Assembly: GCA_005878325.1 (NCBI GenBank)
Contig: VBMR01000156.1
Span: forward strand, 1-13,276
Length of the DNA stretch: 13,276 bases
Direction of reading: 5' to 3'
Source: Methanobacteriota archaeon
Lineage (GTDB): Archaea > Thermoplasmatota > Thermoplasmata > RBG-16-68-12
How positions within the stretch are numbered: position 1 is the stretch's first letter; every line of letters begins with the position of its first letter. Of the stretch, positions 1 through 8,026 are shown one piece after another. A program made the translations under genes and the position numbers. The notes below the pieces were generated by a model. That model had not been told where the DNA came from. It saw only the letters and a list, made by a program, of their open reading frames with translations, and ran no database searches.

Positions 1-2691
1 TGGACCTCCTGACGCCAACCTATGTCCGGGTGGACTCCCTCCAGCTGCGGGACGGGCAGGGCCCGGCGACCCGCTGGTCTCCGATGGACTCCCTCGTGGT
101 GTGGGCGAACGTCTCGGATCCCTTCGGGACCTCGGAGATCGCGGGAGCGTGGATCAACATCACGGACCCGTCCGGCGTCCTCGTCCGAAACTTCACGGCC
201 ATGTCTCTCCAGTCCAGCGGCGTCGCCTGGAAGTGCTTCAACGGATCCGTGACAGCGCCCCTGGCGAACGGGACCTACCGGATCGAGGTCATCGCGAAGG
301 AGGGCAACGGCGCCCTCGCTTACGCCATTGGAAGCGGCCTCGTGCGCGCGCCCGACGTCCGGCCGACGATCGTGCCGTCGCAACCCAGCGCCCTCAGCGG
401 GGACACGTTCGCCTACACGATCTGGTTGAACAACACGGGAAGCGGGCCCGCGAGCCAGGTCTGGGTCAATCTCACGCTCCCGTCCGAGCTGATCTTTGTC
501 AAGCTCCGCAGAGGCGAACCGCACGGGTCCGACGAACTGGACCTGGACGAACGTCGCCGTGTCCAGCACCTCTTTCCTTGTTCAGGCCAGGGTCCAATCC
601 GGGATCCCGCCGGTCCCTAGCATGACGACGACGGCGAACCTGAGGGCGAGGGACGAGAAAGGCTACCTCTGGCCGGTCCGAACCACATCTGCAGGCGTCA
701 TCCTCCAAGGACCGATCCTTTCCCTCGTCTTCACGACCTCCCAGGCGACCGTCCATTCGAACGACACCCTCGTGCTCTCGTCCACCCTCGGGAACACCGG
801 GCAGCTCGCGGGGACAGTCTGGCTCAACCTCACGTGGTCGGCGGGCCTCGCGTACGTCTCCGACACCGCCGGATCCGTCGGCGGCAATTCGACCCCACGC
901 GCGCAAGGCGTGGACATTCGATGGACGAACCAGGCGCAAGGGGCCTCGGTCACCGTGGCCGTCATCGTGCGGACGGGCTCCGGACTTGCCCGCGGATCCG
1001 ATCTGACGATCGCGGTCGGACTGAACTACACGAACGGCCGCAGCGCGATCATGCCGTCCCAGGCCACCGGCCGAACCGTGAGGGTCATCGCACCTGTGAT
1101 CGTGAGCGCGACGATCTGGGTGGGCCAGACGACCGTGACGCCGGGGGATACCGTGTCGGGCTGGGTCGGTTTCTCGAACGTCGGGGATGAGGCGGCGCTG
1201 AGCCTCGTCGTCACCTTGGCCCTGGACTCCGCCCTCTCGGTCCGGAATGCGAGCGTGACGCCGACGATCTCCGGGTCCGCCGCGCTGTTCGTCTTCTCGA
1301 GCGTCGGGGTCGGCCCGAAGCGGATCTTCTTGAACCTGACCGTCGCCCGCTGGGCGACCGACCGCCAGGCCCTCAGCGTCCTCGGATCCGTCGTGTACAC
1401 GGACTGGATCGCGAACCCGATGGCACCCGTGAGCGCGACCCCCGCGAGCATGGCGGTCGCAGCGCCGATCCTGCACCTGGCGGGTTCCCCCTCCACCGCG
1501 ACAGTCGAGGCCGGGACGCGGGTCAACTTCCGGATGGACGTGTCGAACCTCGGGAGTGGCCCGGCGAAAGACGTCTGGCTGAATGCGACATTGCCCCTCA
1601 ATTTCCTGTTTGTCTCCGACTCGTCCGATGGACAGAGGTCCCTCATGGGCTCGCAGGTCGCGTGGTACTGGCCCGCGATCATCACCGGATCCCGAACCTT
1701 CGACCTCACGCTCGCTCTTCGGAGCGGAGCCTTGCCTGGGGACCAGGAGGACGTCGTCGTGGGAGCCAGCTACACGGACTCGAACGGGAATCCCGGATCC
1801 GTCCCCGACGTGGTCCTGCGATCTTCCTTCGTCGCCCCGCGGCTCCAACTCACCCTCGACCGGAGCGCGGAGACCGTGCCGACCCAGACGTCCTTCCAGT
1901 ATACGCTCCACGTGCGGAACGCGGGGACGACAATCGCGAAGACCGTGTGGCTCGTCGATTCCGTCGACGACGGCCTCAAGGTGATCTCGTACACTTCGAA
2001 GGTGCAGCCGACGGGCGGTGGGTCCGAGCTCAATTGGACCTATGAGAACCTGCAGCCGAACGAAGAGCAGGTCATCACCGTCACCGTGCAAGTCAAACAA
2101 GGTGTCTCAATCGGCACGGTAATCCCGAACTTCATCACCGCGGTCTTCACGAACAGCCAAGGGCAGATGATCGGCGCCGCGCAGTCAAACGCGGTCCTCG
2201 TGACCGTGGTCGAAGCGAACTCGCCGCTGCCGTTCTTTGGTGCGGTGGCCCTGGCCGCGGCGGGAGTCGGCCTCGGAGTCGTCGTCTACCGGAGACGCGG
2301 CTCGCGCATCGAGGAGGTCTTCCTCACCACGCGGGATGGGATCCTGATCGAGCATCTTGCCCGGGACCTCGTCCAGGACAAGGACCCCGACATCGTCAGC
2401 GGGATGCTCATGGGAATCCAACGGTTCGTCCGCGAAGCGTTCAAATTCGGGGAGGACCACGAGCTTCACCAGATGGAGTTCGGGGACCGCCACGTCGTGA
2501 TCGAGCGCGGCGCAGCCATCGTCCTCGCCGCGGTGACCGCAGGCGGCGACCCGCGAAACGTTGGCACGAAGCTCAAGAAAGCCCTGGACCACATCGAATC
2601 GGAGTTCGGGGATGTCCTGGCGAAGTTCGACGGGAGCATGGATCAGATCGTCGGGGTGCAGGAGCGGCTCCGAGAACGGCTCTTGGGGTGA
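1..2691 (+). CDS. Surface protein, DUF11/CARDB-like repeats + TM + roadblock-like cytoplasmic domain (5' partial, frameshifted)
   Basis: The reading frame is open from the window's first bases (phase 3) to about 500, then continues in phase 1 to the TGA at 2689-2691, about 895 residues in all. The ectodomain has an N-terminal beta-rich segment followed by five repeats of about 120-128 residues, starting near 346, 709, 1093, 1459 and 1831. Each carries a variant of the pattern G(D/T)xxxxxxxxxNxGxxxAxxVWxNxTLP. Asn-X-Ser/Thr sequons are frequent, as expected of a glycosylated archaeal surface protein. A hydrophobic span at about 2227-2292 ends in YRRR, so the C-terminus should be cytoplasmic. 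The last ~130 residues start near IEEVFLTTRDGILIEH and alternate as strand-strand-helix-strand-strand-helix, like roadblock/LC7 or profilin-like domains seen in archaeal membrane proteins; that fold is my inference. The function could be adhesion or signal reception. The phase change near 500 is either a base-calling indel or a real lesion. Confidence 0.75.
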
Positions 2692-2765
2692 CGACCACCG
2701 CGGATCTGAGCGGTGCGCCAAATTCTTCTAGGACGCGGGAAGCGCTTGACCGCATCGAGACGCGG

Positions 2766-3116
2766 TCACGGATGATGCTTGATGCCATACTGTAGGAACG
2801 CGAGGAGGATGAACACGGCGTCCTCTCCGCGCGGACTGAGGCGATACCGCACCTGCTCATCTTCCGCGATTCGTTCCACGAGTCCCTCCTCCTGCATCTG
2901 CCCCAGGCGACGGGACAACACCCGCGGCGTGAGCCCCGGATTGTTTCGAAGGATCTGCCCGAACCGATCCAACTGGAGGAATGCCATGTCTCGGAGGATC
3001 AGTAGGGTCCATTTTCGCCCGAGCCTTTTCACACTCTCACGGATCGGATCCGCTTGATACGCTAGGAGCGGTACGACTTCGCGGGTCTGTCCTTTGGCTT
3101 GGGTTCGTCGGGCCAC
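2766..3116 (-). CDS. HxlR-family winged-helix transcriptional regulator
   Basis: This is a 116-residue protein starting at GTG 3116. It matches the HxlR (MarR-like winged-helix) pattern: a core GRKWTLLILRDM helix, RFGQILRNNPGLTPRVLSRR as the recognition-helix region, and a wing containing EEGLVERI and VRYRLSPRGED. The length is typical of the family. HxlR proteins bind as dimers to inverted repeats and often control a divergently transcribed gene. The Cys that usually precedes the Pro just before the GKW motif is absent here (ADPIRESVKRLGRKW), so thiol-based sensing is unlikely. It is transcribed divergently from the VOC gene across a 71-bp spacer holding a perfect 17-bp inverted repeat. It converges with the surface-protein gene, leaving 74 bp (2692-2765) in which I see no distinct feature. 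Autoregulation and control of the facing operon are inferred. Confidence 0.85.
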   Translation of the reverse strand: MARRTQAKGQTREVVPLLAYQADPIRESVKRLGRKWTLLILRDMAFLQLDRFGQILRNNPGLTPRVLSRRLGQMQEEGLVERIAEDEQVRYRLSPRGEDAVFILLAFLQYGIKHHP

Positions 3117-3137
3117 TATCCTTCCAGTCCCTGGTCC

Positions 3138-3154
3138 ATAGATATACTATCTAT
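3138..3154. promoter_or_regulatory. Perfect 17-bp inverted repeat overlapping a TATA-like box (probable HxlR operator)
   Basis: The sequence ATAGATA-TAC-TATCTAT is a perfect 7-bp inverted repeat with a 3-bp spacer, in the only AT-rich part of the divergent spacer between the HxlR regulator (GTG at 3116) and the VOC gene (ATG at 3188). Its centre is about 30 bp upstream of the regulator's start, the distance expected for a TATA box of a leaderless archaeal transcript. It can also serve as the TATA region for the plus-strand operon with a short leader. A further GATATC lies at 3157-3162. Binding of a dimeric regulator here would block both promoters. The symmetry is seen directly; the role is inferred. 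Confidence 0.6.
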
Positions 3155-3187
3155 TGGATATCACTGTTCCCGAGAGGGAAGGGACGC

Positions 3188-3601
3188 ATGACAAGGAAGC
3201 GAAAGGTCGCCGAGCCGCGGGCGGAACGAGTGCCCATGTTCACGGAGCTCGCGAGCACGGACCCCGCGACGACGCGGAGCTTCCTCGAGAAGGTGTTCGG
3301 CTGGAGCTTCGCATCGACCAAGATGCCGATGGGCGAGTACCTCAGCTATCGGACGCCGACCGGGGGACAAGGGGGCGTCCGACCGACCCGAGGAACCGAG
3401 GCTCCGACGAGCATGAGCTACGTTCGCGTGCCCGACCTCGACGCTGCGCTCCAGAAGATCCGGCGAGCGGGCGGCGACATTGTCCTGCCCCGTGTCGATG
3501 TGCCGGGGATGGGGAGCTTCTTCTGGTTCCGCATCCCCAGCGGACCGATGATGGCCTGCTGGCAGGACGCCCCGAGCCTCCCGGAGGAGGAATCCAGATG
3601 A
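3188..3601 (+). CDS. VOC-superfamily (glyoxalase/bleomycin-resistance-like) protein
   Basis: This 137-residue protein belongs to the vicinal-oxygen-chelate superfamily. It has the N-terminal FTELASTDPATTRSFLEKVF-GW signature, in which a domain strand is followed by a helix and a (V)FGW turn, and a C-terminal half with MSYVRVPDLDAALQKIRRAG and a final FFWFRIPSGPMMACWQ strand. The last strand has Ser-Gly-Pro where many family members have Asp-Pro-x-Gly and then a metal-binding Glu, so metal binding is uncertain. I chose ATG 3188, which lies about 35-40 bp after the TATA-like dyad and a few bases after a purine-rich GAGAGGGAAGGG. ATG 3236 is an alternative that removes a basic 16-residue leader. 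The stop overlaps the next gene's start (ATGA). The substrate is unknown; a role in aldehyde or antibiotic stress is inferred from the family and the HxlR neighbour. Confidence 0.85.
   Translation: MTRKRKVAEPRAERVPMFTELASTDPATTRSFLEKVFGWSFASTKMPMGEYLSYRTPTGGQGGVRPTRGTEAPTSMSYVRVPDLDAALQKIRRAGGDIVLPRVDVPGMGSFFWFRIPSGPMMACWQDAPSLPEEESR
3582..3590 (+). promoter_or_regulatory. Strong Shine-Dalgarno site for the SnoaL-like gene
   Basis: A purine-rich GGAGGAGG lies about 7 nt upstream of ATG 3598, inside the end of the VOC coding region. With the ATGA stop/start overlap it supports translation of the second gene from the same mRNA and fixes its start. Confidence 0.7.
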
Positions 3602-3954
3602 CGAACGCACGAGAAACGGTCAATGGCTTTCAGAAGGCGCTTGGAAAAGGAGACTTCGCGGGTGCGAGGAAGTATCTCGACGACCACCTTCGGTTCGTCG
3701 GCCCGTTCGAGACGTTCGACCGACCCGAGCCGTACCTCGAATCCCTGCAACGCCTCCATCACATCATCGTTCGAATCGAACCCAAGAAGATGTTCGCGGA
3801 CGGCAACGACGTCTGCCTCCTGTACGACATGGTGACGAACACCCCCGCGGGGACGGCCTTCATCTCGGAGTGGCATCACGTGGAGGGGGACAAGATCACC
3901 GCGATTCGCGTCGTGTTCGATCCGAGGCCTTTCGCCGCGATGTTCAAGGGTTGA
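3598..3954 (+). CDS. SnoaL-like / NTF2-like nuclear transport factor 2 fold protein
   Basis: This 118-residue protein has the layout of SnoaL-like NTF2-fold proteins: an N-terminal helix pair (ARETVNGFQKALGKGDF then ARKYLDDHLRFVGP), a central EPYLESLQRLHHII segment, then a strongly curved sheet with VCLLYDMVTNTPAGTAFISE, HHVEGDKITAIRVVFDPRP and a terminal FAAMF. The family includes polyketide cyclases, isomerases and many small stress-associated proteins, and the sequence alone does not give the substrate. The start is fixed by the ATGA overlap with the VOC gene and by a strong Shine-Dalgarno site. It is almost certainly cotranscribed with the VOC gene. The DUF2461 gene follows after 27 bp and probably belongs to the same operon. 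Confidence 0.85.
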   Translation: MTNARETVNGFQKALGKGDFAGARKYLDDHLRFVGPFETFDRPEPYLESLQRLHHIIVRIEPKKMFADGNDVCLLYDMVTNTPAGTAFISEWHHVEGDKITAIRVVFDPRPFAAMFKG

Positions 3955-3981
3955 AGGATCATCCGGGGTCGGGGAATCACC

Positions 3982-4668
3982 GTGAGTTCGGACGAATCGC
4001 CGCACTTCACTTCAGCGTCCTTCCGATTCCTGAAGGACTTGGCGGCGAACAACAACCGCGAGTGGTTTGCGAAGAACAAGGGCCGCTACGAGGAGGTCGT
4101 GCAAGCTCCCGCCGTCCGCTTCGTGGCGGATGCGGGCCCCAAGCTGAAGGCCGTGAGTGAGCACCTGATCGCCGACGCGAGGCCCTTCGGCGGCTCCATC
4201 TCCCGGATCTACCGCGACGTCCGATTCTCGAAAGACAAGAGCCCGTTCCGAACCGAGGTCGGGATCCACTTTTCCTACCGCAGCGGCGGAGGTCGGATGC
4301 CGGGCCTTCCCGGATTCTTCTTGCATCTCGCGCCGGGGGAGACGGCCGCGCATTCGGGAGTCTGGCAGCCGGAGGCGCCAGCGGTCAAGAAAATCCGAGA
4401 CACGATCGCGAACGATCCGGGAGCTTGGCGCAAAGCAATCGGGCACAAACTCCAAATCGAAGGCGAGAGCCTCGCCCGCGTGCCACCCGGCTATCCGCCC
4501 GACCATCCGTTCGCCATGGACCTTCGTCGGAAGGACTTCATCGCTTCCGTCCGATTCCCCGATGGGCAAGTCACATCTCCGAAATTCCTGGACACATTCA
4601 TCGATGCGTGCAAGACAATGAATCCCCTGAACCAGTTCCTTGCGCGCGCGATCGGGATTCCGTGGTAA
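3982..4668 (+). CDS. DUF2461 / TIGR02453 family protein
   Basis: This 228-residue protein starts at GTG 3982 and matches the DUF2461 (TIGR02453) family in both length and signature. The N-terminal region reads FLKDLAANNNREWFAKNKGRYEE, followed by the central SRIYRDVRFSKDKSPFRTEV, then the GxFLHLAPGETAAHSGVWQP stretch, a KIRDTIANDPGAW helix and a C-terminal PPDHPFAMDLRRKDF segment. No biochemical function is established for the family as far as I know, and I see no membrane span or signal peptide, so it should be cytoplasmic. It lies 27 bp after the SnoaL-like gene on the same strand, which suggests one transcript. It converges with the alpha-galactosidase gene across only 37 bp, with no clear terminator. 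Confidence 0.88.
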   Translation: MSSDESPHFTSASFRFLKDLAANNNREWFAKNKGRYEEVVQAPAVRFVADAGPKLKAVSEHLIADARPFGGSISRIYRDVRFSKDKSPFRTEVGIHFSYRSGGGRMPGLPGFFLHLAPGETAAHSGVWQPEAPAVKKIRDTIANDPGAWRKAIGHKLQIEGESLARVPPGYPPDHPFAMDLRRKDFIASVRFPDGQVTSPKFLDTFIDACKTMNPLNQFLARAIGIPW

Positions 4669-4705
4669 GTGCGCTAGCGGCCTATCGAACAACGCTTCCG
4701 GTGAC

Positions 4706-7226
4706 TCAACGCGGACGACGCCGCAGCGCCCAGACCGCTAAGGACCCCAGCGTGGCCGAGGCCACGCCCGCGGCGACGAGCTGGAACGGCAGGGACGTCC
4801 ACAGGGCCTGCGTCGGTGGAGACGATTGTGGCAGTGACCGCACTTCCACTGCCCAGGTGCGCTCGACGGAGGCGAGTCCGTCGCTGACGAGGACCTTCAC
4901 GACATAAGTCCCCGCTGCGGCCGCGACGAAGGTGTATGCGGAACCGCCGCTTGTTGGGTCTCCGTTGACGCTCCAGAGATAGGAGAGCGCGTCACCGTCC
5001 GGGTCGTTCGCGACGACGGAGAAGGTCTTGGAGCCGGAGACGTTCAAGACGACCGATGTCTGTTCGGTGGAACTCATGATGACCGGCGGGCGGTTCGCGA
5101 TGCTGATCGCCCTCGTCGTCTCATTGGCGACGCCAATGTCATCCGTCACTTGGAGCCGAGCCAGGAAGGCCCCTCGGCGGGCGTACGAATGCATCGTGGA
5201 CACGCCTCCCGCGACGGATCCGTCGCCGAAGTCCCAGGCATACGACACGATCGTGCCATCCGAATCCCCGGAGGCCGATGCGTCGAAGTGGATCGGCTCT
5301 CCCGGAGCCGGATCCGATGGGGTCGCGACGAATCGGGCCGCGGGCGGATCGTCCGCCACCACTTCGAGGGTGGTCGCGTCCGCGGCCCCCTCTCGAAGCC
5401 CCGGCGTCGAAGGTCACGGACCCGCCGATTCGCACCGGGGAGGGGCTCGCGGTGAAGCTTGCCTGCGGCTTCTGGTTCGGCGGAGGAGGCGATGTACCGC
5501 AGACCACATTCGCGTTCGCCCAGTCCGCGTGATCGTAGACCGCGGAGTCGACCGAGAGGGCCTGCAGGCGCAGGCTCCGGCGGCCCGTGATGTCCACGTG
5601 AATCGTCTGCGCCGGCATCGCACCGGTCATGACGCCACTCTCGAACAGCTTCTGCCCGTCTCCCCACACCTGAAAGATCACGCTTCCGAGATCGCCGACC
5701 TCGTCGTCGACCCCGATGTCCGCGGAGAAGCTCGCGCACTTGGCGTCGGGACGGAACTCGAGGGCGGACGGCGCGTGGCCGCCGAGGCCCTTCCCATACA
5801 TGACACCGTTGACCTGGATCGCCCTCCCGTCCCCGGCCCCGGAATCCCCATTGCTCCGGTCCCGCTCCACGGGCCCGAATTCATTCGCCATGTACGTCCA
5901 GGTCTGATCGCTGAGATATCCATTGGAGAGGGGCGCGTCCGTCCCGACGATCTGCAACAAGGCGAGGCCATGCGGTGGGACGATGACACTGTACCCATCG
6001 GTGAACGTGCCCAAGTCCGCCCGGGCCCACACGTCGCGGACCGTGGCCGCTCCCGCGGTCAGTCCGATCGAAGTCCAAGAGACGCGGATCGTGGACGCGG
6101 AGACGCCGCGGTTCAAGAGGCCCACTGCGCGCGCGCCGGTCGCGTCGAGAGGCTTGTACCACACCTGCAGATCGGTGCCGCTCGTGCCGGCGGGGATCGC
6201 CTGGAACCCGAGGGGGTCCTGGTCGATCGCGATGACCTCCGTGTGAGTCAGTATCGCCTTCGTGCTGTCGCTCATGTATCGAACATCGTTGCCCGCGATG
6301 AGCGGAGCGGACATGAGGGCCCACAGCCCGAAGTGCGTGGCGTATTCGAGGTCCGACATCCCGCCGTTCCCGACCTCGAGCATGTCCGGATCATTGTAGG
6401 TGCCCGGCGCGGTGGCGGCCGCATGCGGGGCGTTGCGATCGAAGATGTCGATCATGCCCTCCATCCAAGGCGGTTGGCCGGGAGGCGACGTCCAGTCGTC
6501 GCTGATGTCCTTGGAGATGCGCCACTGGTGCGCGGTCACAGGTCCCCAGGCCCAGGGGTCGTCGGTGGGCGCGTTGTCGCTCGCACTCAGCACGATGGGC
6601 CGGCCCGTCGCGACGATCGCATCGCGCCACCGGGCGTAGAGGTCCTTCAATACGTACCCGTCCGCGGAACATCGATCCGCTTTGATGTAGTCCACGCCCC
6701 AGGAGGCGAACGTGGCCACGTCCTGATACTCATGGTCCAGAGACCCGGGGCCGACGTCCGCGCACATGCGAGTGCCGATCGAAGCGTAGATGCCATACCG
6801 CAGGCCCCGCGAGTGGATGTAGTCCCCGAGGGCCCTCATGCCCGAAGGGAACGTCCGGGGATCGTTCGTTAGGTCGCCGGCCCCGTTGCGATAATTCGCG
6901 GCCCAGCAGGCGTCGAGCGTCAGGACATCGTACCCCGCGGCCTGGAGGCCGCTGCTCACCATCGCGTCCGCGATCTGCCGGATGAGGGTCTCATCGATCC
7001 CGCAGGCGAAATGGTTCCAGCTGTTCCACCCCATGGAGGGTTTCATCCACGCCGATTGGACCTGCGGGGACGGGCCGGTGGCGGAGGTCGGGCCCTCCGA
7101 GAGCCGCTCCACGAAGGTGAGGGCGCCTGCTCCAAGGATCGCGACGACAAGGACGGTCAGCGCGAACGTCCGACGGATGCCGTTGGCTCCCATCCAGACC
7201 GCGCGCACAGCGGGGTCTTGCGTCAT
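4706..7226 (-). CDS. GH27 alpha-galactosidase-like secreted enzyme, NPCBM + PKD domains, C-terminal anchor; frame broken near 5391-5399
   Basis: Residue numbers here count from TTG 7229; ATG 7226 is residue 2. A signal or anchor segment (TFALTVLVVAILGAGALTF, about 21-39) precedes a GH27 barrel starting at PSMGWNSWNHFACGI. GH27 landmarks are LTLDACW, the nucleophile Asp185 in YIKADRC, the acid/base Asp241 in WRISKDISDDW, and the MLEVGNGGMSDLEYATHFGL stretch. A beta-sandwich domain with LLNRG follows, then an NPCBM domain (about 440-560, GKGLGGHAPSALEF) and a proline linker. A PKD domain then begins (PQASFTASPSP, about 588-612) and breaks off. A +1 phase change leads into a second, intact PKD domain (SYAWDFGDG), a further PKD/Ig-like domain (DPDGDALSYLWSVNG) and a membrane span ending in WALRRRPR at 4706. 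The predicted role is hydrolysis of terminal alpha-galactosides at the cell surface. As written, the first frame would stop at 5139, giving a catalytic but unanchored protein. ATG 7193 (residue 13) is an alternative start that gives a more compact signal peptide. Confidence 0.85.
5391..5399 (-). other. Frame-break junction within the first PKD domain of the GH27 gene
   Basis: Reading the minus strand, the frame coding SVTFDAGAS runs into GAGAGGGGGCC, and the other frame resumes as REGAADATTLEVVADDPP. The core of a PKD domain (about 50-60 residues, including the usual WDFGDG) is missing between them. The piece resembles the start of one PKD domain joined to the end of one. It could be a single deletion that was not a multiple of three, or an in-frame deletion plus one extra G in the five-G run. 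Confidence 0.65.
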
Positions 7227-7269
7227 CAAGCCTGCGGTACAAAAATCAGGAAGTCGTCCGCGCCAAGGG

Positions 7270-7788
7270 TCATCGGGGTCGTCGGGGTCGTTGCTTCGTC
7301 GAGATCGATCGGATGATCGTTCGACGGGGTTGCGTCGGATCGAACGGATGCGCGGCGTGTTTCAGCGCATGCTCCATCAGCGTTCGGACCGCGGGGGCGT
7401 CCAACATCGAGGGGCCCATGAGAGGGATGTGGCGGGCCGACCTCCCCGATCCTGTCAACAGGTGATCCGGATCCGGCAGGCGCGCGCCCCGGAGGAAGAC
7501 GAGATTGATCCGACCGGGATAGATGGCGATCGAGAACACCGTGTCGGAGGACCGTTCGCTGGGTCCGAATCCAACCACGAGGGCGTTGTAGTTGTCGTAG
7601 ACCAACTCCACCGCACCGGGAAGACGCGCGCGCATCTTGTCCAGGATGGCCCGAGCCGCGGCCGCCATCTCCGGCGTGTACTTGGCAAGCAAGTCCGTCA
7701 GCGGGTCCGAGGGGTCCGGGTCTTTCAACGCCGCTCGCCACGAAGGTATGCTCACCTCCCCGGATAAGGGAAATGACCTGATTGTCAC
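7270..7788 (-). CDS. DUF1801-domain protein
   Basis: This protein of up to 172 residues resembles DUF1801 (YdhG-like) proteins. It has a helical N-terminus (LAKYTPEMAAAARAILDKMR), the P-G-A-x-E-x-x-Y region (LPGAVELVYDNYNALVVGF), a sheet with VFSIAIYPGRINLVFLRGA, and the typical LPDPDHLLTGSGRSARHI end followed by a helix. The family fold is known but its chemistry is not well defined. No signal peptide or membrane span is visible. The start is uncertain: GTG 7788 gives the longest form, and GTG 7755 (preceded directly by GGGGAG) or TTG 7737 would shorten it by 11 or 17 residues without touching the domain. It lies about 43 bp upstream of the alpha-galactosidase gene on the same strand, so shared transcription is possible. 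It is divergent from the SRPBCC gene. Confidence 0.75.
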   Translation of the reverse strand: MTIRSFPLSGEVSIPSWRAALKDPDPSDPLTDLLAKYTPEMAAAARAILDKMRARLPGAVELVYDNYNALVVGFGPSERSSDTVFSIAIYPGRINLVFLRGARLPDPDHLLTGSGRSARHIPLMGPSMLDAPAVRTLMEHALKHAAHPFDPTQPRRTIIRSISTKQRPRRPR

Positions 7789-7957
7789 GTGCGAGTCGCA
7801 CAGACAACGGAATCCTCATGCGGCCGGTGCGGTATCCGCACCTGGTGAAGCGGAAGGAACGGCCGCCAAAGGATTCGCGTCCCAAGGAAAAGCGATTCCG
7901 CCATGGGGGACGCAAAGGCCGACGCGCCGCGAAGGCGCGGGCGGACGAGAAACGTCC
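7789..7957. repeat. Cluster of five inverted repeats in the divergent DUF1801/SRPBCC spacer
   Basis: The 238-bp spacer holds five perfect stems in sequence: GTGCGA-G-TCGCAC (7789-7801), GGTGCGG-TAT-CCGCACC (7826-7842), GCGTCCC/GGGACGC (arms 7877-7883 and 7907-7913, enclosing GGAA/TTCC at 7886-7889 and 7896-7899), CGCGCC-GCGAA-GGCGCG (7923-7939) and GGACG-AGAAA-CGTCC (7943-7957). A TTAAGTTT tract follows. They could be operators, the fold of an untranslated leader or small RNA, or partly chance in GC-rich DNA. Confidence 0.35.
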
Positions 7958-7974
7958 TTAAGTTTCGCATCACG

Positions 7975-7982
7975 ACTTTATC
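7975..7982 (+). promoter_or_regulatory. TATA-like box upstream of the SRPBCC gene
   Basis: The stretch CTTTATCC, with TTAAGTTT about 20 nt further upstream, is the AT-rich patch nearest the SRPBCC gene. A transcription start about 26 nt downstream would leave a leader of roughly 20 nt before ATG 8027. This is weak single-sequence evidence. Confidence 0.3.
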
Positions 7983-8026
7983 CGAGGGAAGAATTCTTGG
8001 TAACGCCGAAGGCCGCCAGGTCCGCC

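Noticed and set aside
499..2100. 533-residue open frame on the minus strand opposite the surface protein
   Set aside because: It is a shadow of the repeat-containing plus-strand gene, rich in Arg, Asp and Gly with no domain.
5028..6872. 614-residue open frame on the plus strand opposite the GH27 gene
   Set aside because: It is antisense to conserved GH27 and NPCBM motifs and has Arg/Asp/Val-rich composition with no recognisable domain.
7905..7920. GGGACGCAAAGGCC resembles the core of a c-di-GMP-I riboswitch
   Set aside because: The other conserved segments of that riboswitch (the upstream CACAGGGCAAACC-type block and the tetraloop receptor) are absent; the match is short and likely accidental.
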